Below are positions 26,336 to 34,556 of a stretch of 64,000 bases of DNA, in pieces. The stretch covers positions 558,001 to 622,000 of the forward strand of contig NZ_QBKT01000001.1 of assembly GCF_003054265.1 (NCBI RefSeq), read 5' to 3'. This stretch comes from Kordia periserrulae (lineage in GTDB: Bacteria > Bacteroidota > Bacteroidia > Flavobacteriales > Flavobacteriaceae). The position numbers and the translations under genes were made by a program. Every line of letters begins with the position of its first letter. The stretch's first letter is position 1. The notes beneath the pieces are model-generated. The model did not search any database and was not told the DNA's origin. It worked only from the letters and a program-made list of their open reading frames with translations.

Positions 26336-27793
26336 ATGCTTAAACAACAACTGAATTTTAAACTATCTCAAAAACTATCTCCTCAACAAATTCAATTAAT
26401 GAAGTTGATTCAATTGCCTACGCAAGCTTTTGAGCAACGATTGAAACAAGAATTGGAAGAAAATCCTGCATTGGATAGCGGAAAAGAGCAAACGGACGAT
26501 TTTGATTCCGATTTGTCAAATGATTATGATGACGATTATGGAAACGAGTCAATCGCTGCAGAAGATATCAATGTGGACGAATATTTGAGTGATGATGAAA
26601 TTCCAAGTTATCGTTTACAAACCAATAATTATAGTGCCGATGATGAAGAGAAAAGCGTTCCGTATGCGTCTGGAACGTCTTTTAATCAACATTTAAAGAA
26701 TCAATTGAATACGTTTCGCCTTTCGGAAGAAGACCGTGAAGTGGCTGAATTTTTGATTGGCAGCGTGGATGAAAGTGGTTATATCCGCAGACCTTTGGAA
26801 GATATTGTGGACGATTTAGCATTTACACAAAATATTTTCACTTCTGTAGAACACATAGAAAAGATTTTAAATATTGTGCACGAACTGGATCCGGCTGGAG
26901 TTGGCGCACGAAATTTGCAAGAATGCTTACTCATTCAACTACAAAGAAAAGAACCGACAGCTTCTATAGAAATGGCGATTGAAATTTTGGAAAAGTCGTT
27001 TGAGCATTTTACCAAAAAACATTACAAAAAGCTATTACAGAAGTTTGATATTACTGAAGTAGAACTGCGTGATGCGATTTTAGAAATTGAGCGTTTAAAT
27101 CCAAAACCTGGCGGCTCGTATGCTGGAAATACCAAAATCATAGAACATATTGTTCCCGATTTTACCATTCGTATCGTTGAAGGTGTCTTAGAATTGACCT
27201 TAAACGGTAGAAATGCTCCCGAATTGCATGTTTCTAAAGAATACAATAACATGCTTAAAGGCTATAAAGACGCCCGTGAGAAAACGAAATCGCAAAAAGA
27301 TGCGGTATTGTTTATCAAGCAAAAGTTAGACGCTGCCAAGTGGTTTATTGATGCCATAAAACAACGTCAACAGACACTTTTGGTAACGATGAATGCCATT
27401 ATGCATTATCAAGAGGAATATTTCCTTACAGGCGATGAGCGCAAGCTAAAACCTATGATTCTGAAAGACATTGCCGATATGATTAACATGGATGTTTCTA
27501 CGGTTTCGCGTGTGGCAAATAGCAAATACGTGGATACGCCGTACGGAACGAAATTGATTAAGGAGTTTTTCTCGGAAGCAATGAAAAATGAGCAAGGAGA
27601 AGATGTTTCTACACGAGAAATTAAAAAGATTTTAGAAACTGTCATTGAAGAAGAAAACAAGAAAAAACCGTTGACAGATGAAAAGTTAGCCAGTATTTTA
27701 AAAGAAAAAGGCTATCCAATTGCACGCAGAACTGTAGCAAAATATAGAGAACAGCTCGATATTCCTGTGGCTCGCTTACGAAAGAAAATATAA
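26336..27793 (+). CDS. rpoN: RNA polymerase sigma-54 factor
   Basis: A 485-residue sigma-54. Region I is the Gln/Leu-rich start LKQQLNFKLSQKLSPQQIQLMKLIQLP, followed by an acidic region II (about 45-105), the core-binding domain, a helix-turn-helix (DIADMINMDVSTVSRVANSKYV) and the RpoN box near the end (ARRTVAKYREQL). It would need AAA+ activators, none of which are encoded here. Flavobacteria commonly keep one rpoN copy at this place after asnS. Confidence 0.96.
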   Translation: MLKQQLNFKLSQKLSPQQIQLMKLIQLPTQAFEQRLKQELEENPALDSGKEQTDDFDSDLSNDYDDDYGNESIAAEDINVDEYLSDDEIPSYRLQTNNYSADDEEKSVPYASGTSFNQHLKNQLNTFRLSEEDREVAEFLIGSVDESGYIRRPLEDIVDDLAFTQNIFTSVEHIEKILNIVHELDPAGVGARNLQECLLIQLQRKEPTASIEMAIEILEKSFEHFTKKHYKKLLQKFDITEVELRDAILEIERLNPKPGGSYAGNTKIIEHIVPDFTIRIVEGVLELTLNGRNAPELHVSKEYNNMLKGYKDAREKTKSQKDAVLFIKQKLDAAKWFIDAIKQRQQTLLVTMNAIMHYQEEYFLTGDERKLKPMILKDIADMINMDVSTVSRVANSKYVDTPYGTKLIKEFFSEAMKNEQGEDVSTREIKKILETVIEEENKKKPLTDEKLASILKEKGYPIARRTVAKYREQLDIPVARLRKKI

Positions 27794-28399
27794 ATGCGCA
27801 CTTTTCTCAACGTTATCTCGTACATATTTCATCCTATCTTTATTCCTGTAATGGCAACTGTTGGATTCTTTCTGGTAACGCCACGCATGTATGAATTCAA
27901 CTTTAAAATAGACGTATCCATCACGATTGCCATTTTTACTGTATTCATTCCTATCTTGACATTTATTTTGTTGCGACGACTACGAATGATTGATACTGTT
28001 TTTGTGAAAGATGTACGGCAGCGTAAAATTCCGTTATACTTATATGTTTTACTGCTGTTTTTAATTGTTACCAAAATCATTTCGAAATCTATTTTTGCAG
28101 AGTTGTATTATTTTTTTGTCGCGACGCTGATTTCGGCAATATTGTGTTTGTTTTTCGTGTTGATTCGCATCAAAGCGAGCATGCACATGATGGGAATTGC
28201 TGGTTTGGTCATGTTTTTGATAGTGCTCAGCATTAGCTATCAACTCAACATTACGTTTGCATTAAGCATTTTAATTTTAATGATTGGAATTGTAGGAAGC
28301 TCGCGTTTGTACTTAAAAGCGCATACTGTTGGCGAACTGATTCTTGGGTTTGCCATTGGCGTTATTCCTCAATTGTTAGTGATGTACGATTGGTTATAA
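27794..28399 (+). CDS. PAP2-like membrane phosphatase, degenerate
   Basis: A 201-residue membrane protein with about six helices. The start ATG follows the rpoN stop with no gap. It keeps traces of the PAP2 lipid phosphatase motifs: KDVRQRKIPLY for the K...RP motif, ASMHMMG for PSGH, and SSRLYLKAHTVGELILG for SRxxxxxHxxxD. The last Asp is replaced (E), and the first two motifs are altered, so phosphatase activity is doubtful. It overlaps the converging beta-barrel gene by six bases. Confidence 0.65.
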   Translation: MRTFLNVISYIFHPIFIPVMATVGFFLVTPRMYEFNFKIDVSITIAIFTVFIPILTFILLRRLRMIDTVFVKDVRQRKIPLYLYVLLLFLIVTKIISKSIFAELYYFFVATLISAILCLFFVLIRIKASMHMMGIAGLVMFLIVLSISYQLNITFALSILILMIGIVGSSRLYLKAHTVGELILGFAIGVIPQLLVMYDWL

Positions 28400-29089
28400 A
28401 ATGTAAAACATCAAGCCTACTTTAATGGTATTTATTTGAAATTGTTCGCCATTGGTGGTAAAGGTATCATCTTTAAAAAGCTTGTTCAACCCATAATAGA
28501 AGTGAAAATTCCACGTATTGTATCCTGCACTTAGCGTCAATCCGTATTGAAAACGATTCAAATCGTCGTTTTGAAACTTTAGCTTTTCAGCATCACTGAT
28601 AAATTTAGAAACTCCCGAAAAAATATATCCAACTTTGAATCCGCCGTAAATACGCCAAAATTTATATGTTTCTGCTGTAGACGTTCGCCAGCGAAATTCG
28701 ATAGGCAATTCTACTTCGTGTGTTCGGTATTTATTTCGCTTAAAACTTACATCGCCATCAATAGCTTCATAAGCAATTCCGTTGTCCGTTTCTACTGCTT
28801 TTAAATTATGAAAGTAAGAATTAAAAGAATAGCCCAGACCAATTCCGATAGCTTTGTTTCGTTTTTTGTTGATGGGAAAATCGCGGATAACACCTATATG
28901 CAATCCGTTTGAAAAGTTATTTTGAGAAATGCCGCTAGGGCGATTTTGAAGGATGTTATAGGTGAATCCGATATAAATCTGGTCTTCACGGTACTTATCA
29001 TCAGGAATTGTGTCTTGAATGGACTCTTCTTGTGCAAAACCTGCTTGCATTCCTAACAAGATTACAATTCCAATAACAATATGTTTCAT
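28394..29089 (-). CDS. PorT-family outer-membrane beta-barrel protein
   Basis: A 231-residue protein with signal peptide (about 1-19, ending GFAQ) and a beta-barrel of the PorT/OMP_b-brl_2 type: IYIGFTYNILQNRPSG, THEVELPIEFRWRT, YGGFKVGYIF and a terminal TIKVGLMFYIL. PorT is part of the type IX secretion system in this phylum, but the fold is shared by many paralogues and no other T9SS gene is next to it, so I do not give a symbol. A terminator separates it from the ExbD genes upstream. Confidence 0.75.
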   Translation of the reverse strand: MKHIVIGIVILLGMQAGFAQEESIQDTIPDDKYREDQIYIGFTYNILQNRPSGISQNNFSNGLHIGVIRDFPINKKRNKAIGIGLGYSFNSYFHNLKAVETDNGIAYEAIDGDVSFKRNKYRTHEVELPIEFRWRTSTAETYKFWRIYGGFKVGYIFSGVSKFISDAEKLKFQNDDLNRFQYGLTLSAGYNTWNFHFYYGLNKLFKDDTFTTNGEQFQINTIKVGLMFYIL

Positions 29090-29145
29090 TTGCGATGTAT
29101 TTTAAAAACGATTGCTTTGTGGATTCTATGACAAGATAACATAAA

Positions 29146-29171
29146 AAAAGCACTCTTAGTAGAGTGCTTTT
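29146..29171 (-). terminator. Terminator of the exbB/exbD operon
   Basis: AAAAGCACTCT (29146-29156), TAGT, AGAGTGCTTTT (29161-29171). On the minus strand the stem is followed by a run of T, so it ends transcription after the second ExbD gene, 20 bases past its stop. Confidence 0.8.
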
Positions 29172-29191
29172 CTATAAAAATTTAAGATTTT

Positions 29192-29677
29192 CTATTTGTA
29201 ATTTTGACTAGCTTCACCTTTTCTAGTGGTGTAGTTAATCTTTAACGCGTTGATTTCACGAAGTTGTTGCTTGATATCTGCTACCAATCCCATATTCGTT
29301 TCTCCATCAACTTTTAAAGCTGTAATGGCAACATATCTGAACTCTTGACCAACATCATTGTTCAGCGTATTAAACCAATAATCTTTAATTTCATCAACAT
29401 TTGCAAACTTATCATTTAACTGAATTTTTGCTTGTGCTCCTACTTCCTTTTGATATCTTTCATGAGGTTTTCCTGCATAAATATAAATGATAGGATCATT
29501 TTTATCTAGCTTCTGCACTTGGTCTGCATACGGGAAATCTTGTGCTACTTTGTAATCATCTTTCTTAAACGTGGTTACCGTCATAAAGAAAAATAATAAC
29601 ATGAATACAATATCTGGTAATGCTGCTGTAGAAACAGGTGGTAATTCACCACTTTTTTTCTTTTTAAATTTAGACAT
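29192..29677 (-). CDS. ExbD/TolR family biopolymer transport protein
   Basis: A 161-residue ExbD/TolR protein: a short Lys-rich cytoplasmic N-terminus, one membrane helix (about 20-40) with the proton-carrying Asp in STAALPDIVFMLLFFFMTVT (D22), and a periplasmic domain. It would form the stator complex with the ExbB homologue and feed proton motive force to an outer-membrane process. Last gene of a four-gene minus-strand operon, 13 bp after the other ExbD. Confidence 0.92.
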   Translation of the reverse strand: MSKFKKKKSGELPPVSTAALPDIVFMLLFFFMTVTTFKKDDYKVAQDFPYADQVQKLDKNDPIIYIYAGKPHERYQKEVGAQAKIQLNDKFANVDEIKDYWFNTLNNDVGQEFRYVAITALKVDGETNMGLVADIKQQLREINALKINYTTRKGEASQNYK

Positions 29678-29690
29678 AGTAACTACGTTT

Positions 29691-30308
29691 TTAATTATTT
29701 GTTTCTGCTTCAGATATTTTCAAAGGAAATAACTCTTTAATTACTTCCATTTTCTCTTTTAAGTCTTCTTTTACTGATTCATCGACTTGAGGATCAGCAA
29801 CGACACTTTCCATTTCTGTAAAATCTCTTTGATACAAACGTTGTGCTTCACGGTTTCTCAACACATTGTATGCACCTACGAGTTCATTTTGTACAGACAT
29901 GAACGTTTTATAGTTTGTCTCTCTATCGTTTCGTACAGAAATAATCGCTTTGTTGGGATGATCTGAAGATTCTGGATCCTTCTTACCTTTACAATATGTA
30001 CAAGGCTCACCTTTTTCGTTAGTTCCGCCACCGTTATCAAGGAATTCTATTGCTGCTTTGCGCAAATCTTTGATATCCATGATTTCTTCTTCAACCAAAA
30101 GATCATTGTTTTTATTTACCAATACTGTAAATAAGTTCTTTTGCTTGATGATTGGTGGTGTTACTCCAGGAGGCGGCATTGGAGGCAACTTACGGTTGAT
30201 TCCTGCATCCTCTTGGAATGTAGTAGTTACTAAGAAAAAGATAAGAAGTAAGAATGCAATATCGGCCATCGAACCTGCGTTCACTTCTGGTATGTTTCTT
30301 CTTCCCAT
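29691..30308 (-). CDS. ExbD/TolR family protein with Cys-x-x-Cys insertion
   Basis: A 205-residue ExbD/TolR protein with the membrane helix GSMADIAFLLLIFFLVTTTF carrying the channel Asp (about D16). The periplasmic part is longer than usual and includes EPCTYCKGKKDPE, a CxxC in an insertion at about 95-105 that may bind metal or form a disulfide. Two different ExbD proteins next to each other are common in Bacteroidota, suggesting hetero-oligomers. It follows the small membrane protein by two bases. Confidence 0.92.
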   Translation of the reverse strand: MGRRNIPEVNAGSMADIAFLLLIFFLVTTTFQEDAGINRKLPPMPPPGVTPPIIKQKNLFTVLVNKNNDLLVEEEIMDIKDLRKAAIEFLDNGGGTNEKGEPCTYCKGKKDPESSDHPNKAIISVRNDRETNYKTFMSVQNELVGAYNVLRNREAQRLYQRDFTEMESVVADPQVDESVKEDLKEKMEVIKELFPLKISEAETNN

Positions 30309-30310
30309 AA

Positions 30311-30727
30311 TTATTTGTTAAGTGTTTTCTTGATTCCAAATCCAATCATAGACAAAATTGCTATGGCTGCTAAAAAGTAGAACATGTAAATACCTGTTCC
30401 TACATATTTAGATTCTGTTGCGGTTACTTGTATATCGTCTCCTAGATTTTTCGGAATTACGTCACTTGCAGCTACATAAGACAGGATTGCGATGATGGCA
30501 AATACTGCTAAAGAAATCAATGTTTTCTTTAACGCCTGTGGATTGGTAGCCAAGTTTTTAATTCCAAAGAACAATGCAATTGCCGAAGTAACAATAACCA
30601 ATACTTCACCTGCAATAATCATTCCATTTCCAGTTGAATTGTCCGTAAGTATCATAATATAGAGAATTAACCCTATCAATGCTATTACGGCAATTAAAAT
30701 TGTTAGTATTAATTTTAAAGTTTTCAT
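30311..30727 (-). CDS. Small four-helix membrane protein of the ExbB/ExbD operon
   Basis: A 138-residue protein with four hydrophobic helices (about 5-28, 36-58, 68-88 and 112-132) and no soluble domain. I know of no named function. Genes of this size and place, between ExbB and the ExbD pair, recur in flavobacteria, so it is probably an accessory subunit of that complex. Spacing is two bases to the ExbD gene and 33 bp to ExbB. Confidence 0.8.
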   Translation of the reverse strand: MKTLKLILTILIAVIALIGLILYIMILTDNSTGNGMIIAGEVLVIVTSAIALFFGIKNLATNPQALKKTLISLAVFAIIAILSYVAASDVIPKNLGDDIQVTATESKYVGTGIYMFYFLAAIAILSMIGFGIKKTLNK

Positions 30728-30760
30728 ATTATATATTGTATTGTATAAAAGTTGATAGTC

Positions 30761-31492
30761 TTATTTCTTGTAACGAACTAATAAATCTATTAAAGAAATA
30801 GATGAATCTTCCATATCGTTTACAATACTATCAATTTTAGCAATAATATAGTTGTAGAAAATTTGAAGAATAATACCTACAATCAAACCGAATACAGTTG
30901 TCAATAAGGCTACCTGAATAGAACTCGCAATTAACGAAGCATCTAACGAACCTACTGCTGCAATTTTATCGAAGGCTTGAATCATACCAATTACCGTTCC
31001 CATGAAACCTAACATTGGTGCAATGGCGATAAATAAAGAAATCCAAGATACGTTTCTTTCTAATTGTCCCATTTGTACTCCACCGTAAGCAACTACTGCT
31101 TTTTCAGCGTTTTCAACACCTTCATCCATACGGTCTAATCCTTGATAAAAGATAGATGCTACAGGACCTTTTGTGTTTCTAGCTACTTCTTTTGCAGCTT
31201 CTACTCCACCACTCGCTAAAGCATTTTCAACATTTGCTAATAACTTCTTGTTATTAGTAGACGCCATATTAAGGTAGATGATTCTTTCAATACAAATAGC
31301 CAATCCTAAGATAAGACATAAAAGTACAATTCCCATAAATCCAGGGCCACCTTTAATAAAGTAATCTTTTAATATTTGGTGAATACCTTGCTCAGCACCT
31401 GCTGTTGCTTCAGCTGCGTCTTGCGCTGTTGCTACACCTACATTTAAAATCGTTAACATGGCCACAGCCATAATAGAAAATCCTTTTTTCAT
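30761..31492 (-). CDS. MotA/TolQ/ExbB proton channel family protein
   Basis: A 243-residue ExbB homologue. A cleavable-looking N-terminal segment (about 1-23, ending ATAQ) precedes a helix at about 53-74, and the ExbB core has LGFMGTVIGMIQAFDKIA and the third helix with TVFGLIVGIILQIFYNY. With two ExbD proteins it makes a proton-driven motor in the inner membrane that powers TonB-dependent uptake or another outer-membrane task. First gene of the operon. Confidence 0.93.
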   Translation of the reverse strand: MKKGFSIMAVAMLTILNVGVATAQDAAEATAGAEQGIHQILKDYFIKGGPGFMGIVLLCLILGLAICIERIIYLNMASTNNKKLLANVENALASGGVEAAKEVARNTKGPVASIFYQGLDRMDEGVENAEKAVVAYGGVQMGQLERNVSWISLFIAIAPMLGFMGTVIGMIQAFDKIAAVGSLDASLIASSIQVALLTTVFGLIVGIILQIFYNYIIAKIDSIVNDMEDSSISLIDLLVRYKK

Positions 31493-31570
31493 TTCTTTTG
31501 AACTTAAATTTTGTTAGTTAATCGGGTTAAAGATATAAAAATTTTAATAATAATGTACGATATTTTTATG

Positions 31571-31658
31571 CAGAGAGGAAGGGATTCGAACCCTCGATAC
31601 GGTTGTGCCGTATACACACTTTCCAGGCGTGCGCCTTCGACCACTCGGCCACCTCTCT
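31571..31658 (-). tRNA. tRNA-Ser (anticodon GGA)
   Basis: An 88-base tRNA on the minus strand. The acceptor AGAGAGG pairs with CCTCTCT, with discriminator G73; the D-arm begins GCCGAGTGG; the anticodon loop is CTGGAAA, giving GGA (reads UCC and UCU); the long variable arm TACGG...CCGTA is typical of tRNA-Ser; the T-arm is GAGGG-TTCGAAT-CCCTT. CCA is not encoded. It lies between the ExbB and asparaginase genes. Confidence 0.96.
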
Positions 31659-31716
31659 AAAATGGACGGGCAAATAACAAAAAATATTTTAGTTTTTGAA
31701 ATATATCAGGTTATTT

Positions 31717-32745
31717 TTAAGACATTTCACCTCTAATCTGTGTTTCAAAGACTATTTTGAAGGTTGACATGTCCATTTTCCTACCAAGAAGATACATAAG
31801 CTTGGCTATCGCGGCTTCAGTGGTAATGTCTTTTCCGCTCACGATTTCAAGGTTTTTTAAGGCAACACTAGTTTCGTATTGTCCCATAATGACTTTTCCA
31901 CCGGAACACTGTGTTACATTGACAAGGAAGATTCCTTTTTGTTTTATTTCTGATAAAAATTCCAAAAACCAAGGCGCTGTAGGCGCATTTCCCGCACCAT
32001 ACGTTTCTAAAATGATGGCTTTTATAGTGTTTGAAGCTAAAAAACCTTCTAAACTTGCTTTAGTAATGCCAGGAAATAGTTTGATTAAAGCAATATTATT
32101 ATCTATTTGTTTGTGCACTTTAAATGGTTTCCCTGGAGTTGCACGCCACAAATTTTCCTTAAATATTTTTAAATGCACACCCGATTCTGCCAATGGTGGA
32201 TAGTTGAGCGATGCAAATGCTTCAAAATGTTCTGCGTTTATTTTGGTAGTTCGATTGGCTCTGTAGAGTTTGTATTCAAAGTACAATCCGACCTCTTGTA
32301 TTTCCGGATTTCCGTCAGCATCACGCAAGGAAGCTAATTGAATAGACGTAATGAGGTTTTCCTTTGCATCCGTGCGTAAATCGCCAATAGGCAATTGCGA
32401 ACCTGTGAAAATGACAGGTTTTGCCAAGTTTTCCAACATAAAACTCAACGCCGAACTTGAATAACTCATGGTGTCGCTTCCGTGTAATACTACAAAACCG
32501 TCAAATTGCGCATAGTTTTCTTCGATGATTTCCGCAATTTTTATCCAGTTTTGCGGATTCATATCGGAAGAGTCTATCGGTGTGTCAAAGGCAACTGTTT
32601 CAATAAAACAATCCAAATGAATCAGCTCTGAAATACGCTCTAAGAGTTTGTCAAAGTTAAAAGCACGAAGCGCACCCGTTTCAAAATCTTTAATCATTCC
32701 GATGGTTCCACCTGTGTATATGAGTAGTATTCTGGGTTGGGTCAT
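31717..32745 (-). CDS. Type I L-asparaginase
   Basis: A 342-residue cytoplasmic-type asparaginase that makes aspartate and ammonia from asparagine. The first catalytic threonine is in IYTGGTIGM (T14 region), the second in VLHGSDTMSYSSSAL, followed by FTGSQLPIGDLRTDAKENL. No signal peptide, so it is the type I (AnsA-like) form. It ends just before the tRNA-Ser gene; TatD lies upstream across a repeat-rich gap. Confidence 0.92.
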   Translation of the reverse strand: MTQPRILLIYTGGTIGMIKDFETGALRAFNFDKLLERISELIHLDCFIETVAFDTPIDSSDMNPQNWIKIAEIIEENYAQFDGFVVLHGSDTMSYSSSALSFMLENLAKPVIFTGSQLPIGDLRTDAKENLITSIQLASLRDADGNPEIQEVGLYFEYKLYRANRTTKINAEHFEAFASLNYPPLAESGVHLKIFKENLWRATPGKPFKVHKQIDNNIALIKLFPGITKASLEGFLASNTIKAIILETYGAGNAPTAPWFLEFLSEIKQKGIFLVNVTQCSGGKVIMGQYETSVALKNLEIVSGKDITTEAAIAKLMYLLGRKMDMSTFKIVFETQIRGEMS

Positions 32746-32756
32746 TTTTTTGTGGG

Positions 32757-32791
32757 TGTTGGGTTTTTGGTGTTGGGTGTTGGGTATTGGG
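32757..32791. repeat. Heptamer array (TGTTGGG-type)
   Basis: Five 7-mers: TGTTGGG, TTTTTGG, TGTTGGG, TGTTGGG, TATTGGG. It begins 12 bases upstream of the asparaginase start codon on its 5-prime side, where its length could affect the promoter or leader. Confidence 0.65.
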
Positions 32792-32873
32792 TCGCTTTGC
32801 TTTTGGTTGTTTGTTTTTTTGTTATTCGTTTTTTGTTAATTTGTTGATTTGCCTTAACTCTTGAGTCTTGCAT

Positions 32874-32936
32874 CTTGGCTCTTGGCTCTTGGCTCTTGGC
32901 TCTTGGCTCTTGGCTCTTGGCTCTTGGCTCTTGGCT
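32874..32936. repeat. Perfect heptamer array, nine CTTGGCT units
   Basis: Nine identical consecutive CTTGGCT units with related sequence (TCTTGAGTCTTGCAT) just before. It lies between the asparaginase start and the end of tatD. A perfect array of this length points to recent slippage and probable length variation among cells. Confidence 0.95.
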
Positions 32937-32970
32937 CTAAACTTTTAAACAAAAATAACCAAATTACGGA

Positions 32971-33738
32971 TTATATTCCGAAAATAGCTTTTGAGTTTTC
33001 TGTGGTGATTTGCGCGACTTCTTCTGTGGATAGCTGATATATTTCTGCTACTTTTCCCAATACATTGGTCACGTAACTGCTTTCATTTCGCTTTCCTCTA
33101 TACGGCGTTGGCGCTAAATAAGGTGCGTCGGTTTCTAAAACAATATGTTCTAGCGGAATTTCGTGAAGAAATTTGTCAATTTTACCATTTTTAAAGGTTA
33201 CAACGCCACCAATACCGAGTTTCATATTGTAACTCAAGGCTTTTTCAGCGTGTACTTTGGTTCCCGTGAAACAGTGAAAAATCCCGAAAAGGGCATCATC
33301 TTTTTCTTTTTCCAACACTTCAAATACTTCGTCAAACGCATCGCGACAGTGAATAACAATAGGAAGCTCGTACTTTTTTGCAAGTTGAATTTGATACTGA
33401 AACGCTTCTTGCTGTTGACTTAAAAATGTGGTATCCCAATACAAATCAATACCAATTTCGCCAACCGCATAAAATTTCCGTGCGGCTAGTAATGCTTCTA
33501 CATGTGCTATTTCTTCTTTGTAATTTTCTTTCACATGTGTTGGATGCAATCCTGACATCAAAAAAACATGATTAGGATAGTTTTTTTCAAGCTGAAACAT
33601 GCGCTCTGTATACGTAGAATCGATTGCGGGTACAAAAAAACGTTGTACACCATGTTGTATGGCGCGCTGCATCATGTCATCTCTATCTTCGTCAAAAGCT
33701 TCGCTGTATAAATGTGTATGCGTATCTGTAAGTATCAT
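32971..33738 (-). CDS. tatD: TatD family metal-dependent DNase
   Basis: A 255-residue TIM-barrel hydrolase of the TatD family, probably a DNA exonuclease. THTHLYSEAF gives the first metal ligands, GEIGIDLYWD the bridging Glu, HCRDAF, FHCFTGT and LETDAPYLAP the remaining His/Asp ligands. The frame is open 13 codons further (to 33777), but the family start MILTDTHTHL is at 33738, and a -7 box lies just upstream of it. Confidence 0.93.
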   Translation of the reverse strand: MILTDTHTHLYSEAFDEDRDDMMQRAIQHGVQRFFVPAIDSTYTERMFQLEKNYPNHVFLMSGLHPTHVKENYKEEIAHVEALLAARKFYAVGEIGIDLYWDTTFLSQQQEAFQYQIQLAKKYELPIVIHCRDAFDEVFEVLEKEKDDALFGIFHCFTGTKVHAEKALSYNMKLGIGGVVTFKNGKIDKFLHEIPLEHIVLETDAPYLAPTPYRGKRNESSYVTNVLGKVAEIYQLSTEEVAQITTENSKAIFGI

Positions 33739-33742
33739 GCCG

Positions 33743-33750
33743 CAAAAATA
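33743..33750 (-). promoter_or_regulatory. -7 box next to the tatD start
   Basis: CAAAAATA reads TATTTTTG on the minus strand (TAnnTTTG). It is only four bases from the ATG, so the transcript would be leaderless or nearly so, if this is the active promoter. Confidence 0.35.
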
Positions 33751-33864
33751 GTACTTTCCATAATATTTATACTGCACTTCTTTTTAAAAGGTTTTCGCTT
33801 TTTTATATCGTTTCGTTGTTTTGATTCGTATTTTTGTGAAGAATCGAATTAGATATTTTTACAG

Positions 33865-34305
33865 ATGAGAAAGAGTTTGCGAAAGTTTTTGCTCGACAAA
33901 GGATATACACGTGTGAAGTTGAATCGAATCAACACGAATCATTACGAAGTAAAAGCAAAGATTAATGGTGTGGAAGGAAGTTTTATTTTAGATACAGGCG
34001 CTTCTACCTCATGTGTTGGTTTTGAAGCTGTAAAGATTTTTAAGTTGAAAGCGAAAGATTCTACAATTAAAGCTGCTGGTGCTGGTGCAGTGAATATGGA
34101 AACTCAAATCGCGAAAAGCAATAAAATTCGAATTGGAAAGTGGAAAAAACAACGTGTAGCGTTGGTACTTTTTAATTTGGATCATGTAAATACTGCCCTA
34201 ACACAACACGAAGCCGAGCCTGTACACGGAATTATTGGCGCTGATATTTTGCGCAAAGGAAAAGCCGTGATTGATTACGATAAAAATTGCCTGTACTTAA
34301 AGTAG
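33865..34305 (+). CDS. Retropepsin-like aspartic protease
   Basis: A 146-residue protein with a single retropepsin-type domain: FILDTGASTSCVGFE holds the catalytic DTGA, and HGIIGADILRKGKAVIDY matches the later ILG-type strand motif. It should work as a homodimer. No signal peptide or membrane anchor is present, so it is probably cytoplasmic; the natural target is unknown. Transcribed alone. Confidence 0.85.
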   Translation: MRKSLRKFLLDKGYTRVKLNRINTNHYEVKAKINGVEGSFILDTGASTSCVGFEAVKIFKLKAKDSTIKAAGAGAVNMETQIAKSNKIRIGKWKKQRVALVLFNLDHVNTALTQHEAEPVHGIIGADILRKGKAVIDYDKNCLYLK

Positions 34306-34430
34306 GGTTTTTGTCAACACAACTGTTTTTATGTTTTTAAAAGTACTTGTTTAAAAAAACAGGTAGAATTGCGCATTTTTTTACGCGTATTTTTTAAGAT
34401 TTTTACCCTATTAACTAAAAATGAGTTGTC

Positions 34431-34535
34431 ATGACTTCCCTAACGCATAGCAATAAACGATTTACCATCCTTTTTACCATACAAGTTATTTTGCTGATTG
34501 CTGCTTTTTGTATCAACATTTACGAGTTGTTATAG
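34431..34535 (+). CDS. Possible 34-residue single-helix membrane protein
   Basis: A short frame starting MTSLTHSNKRFTILFTIQ encodes 34 residues: a short polar N-terminus with KR, then one hydrophobic helix (about 12-29), ending IYELL. The charge pattern would give an N-in orientation. Such small membrane proteins are common but hard to tell from chance. Apart from this, 34306-34556 holds no feature I can support. Confidence 0.35.
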   Translation: MTSLTHSNKRFTILFTIQVILLIAAFCINIYELL

Positions 34536-34556
34536 TAATTTTCTCGCTTAATCTTC

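Noticed and set aside
28394-29089. Calling this gene porT of the type IX secretion system
   Set aside because: The barrel type is shared by many paralogues, and no other T9SS gene is nearby; a family-level name is safer.
32874-32936. CRISPR array
   Set aside because: Units are 7 bp and adjacent, without spacers, and no cas gene is present.
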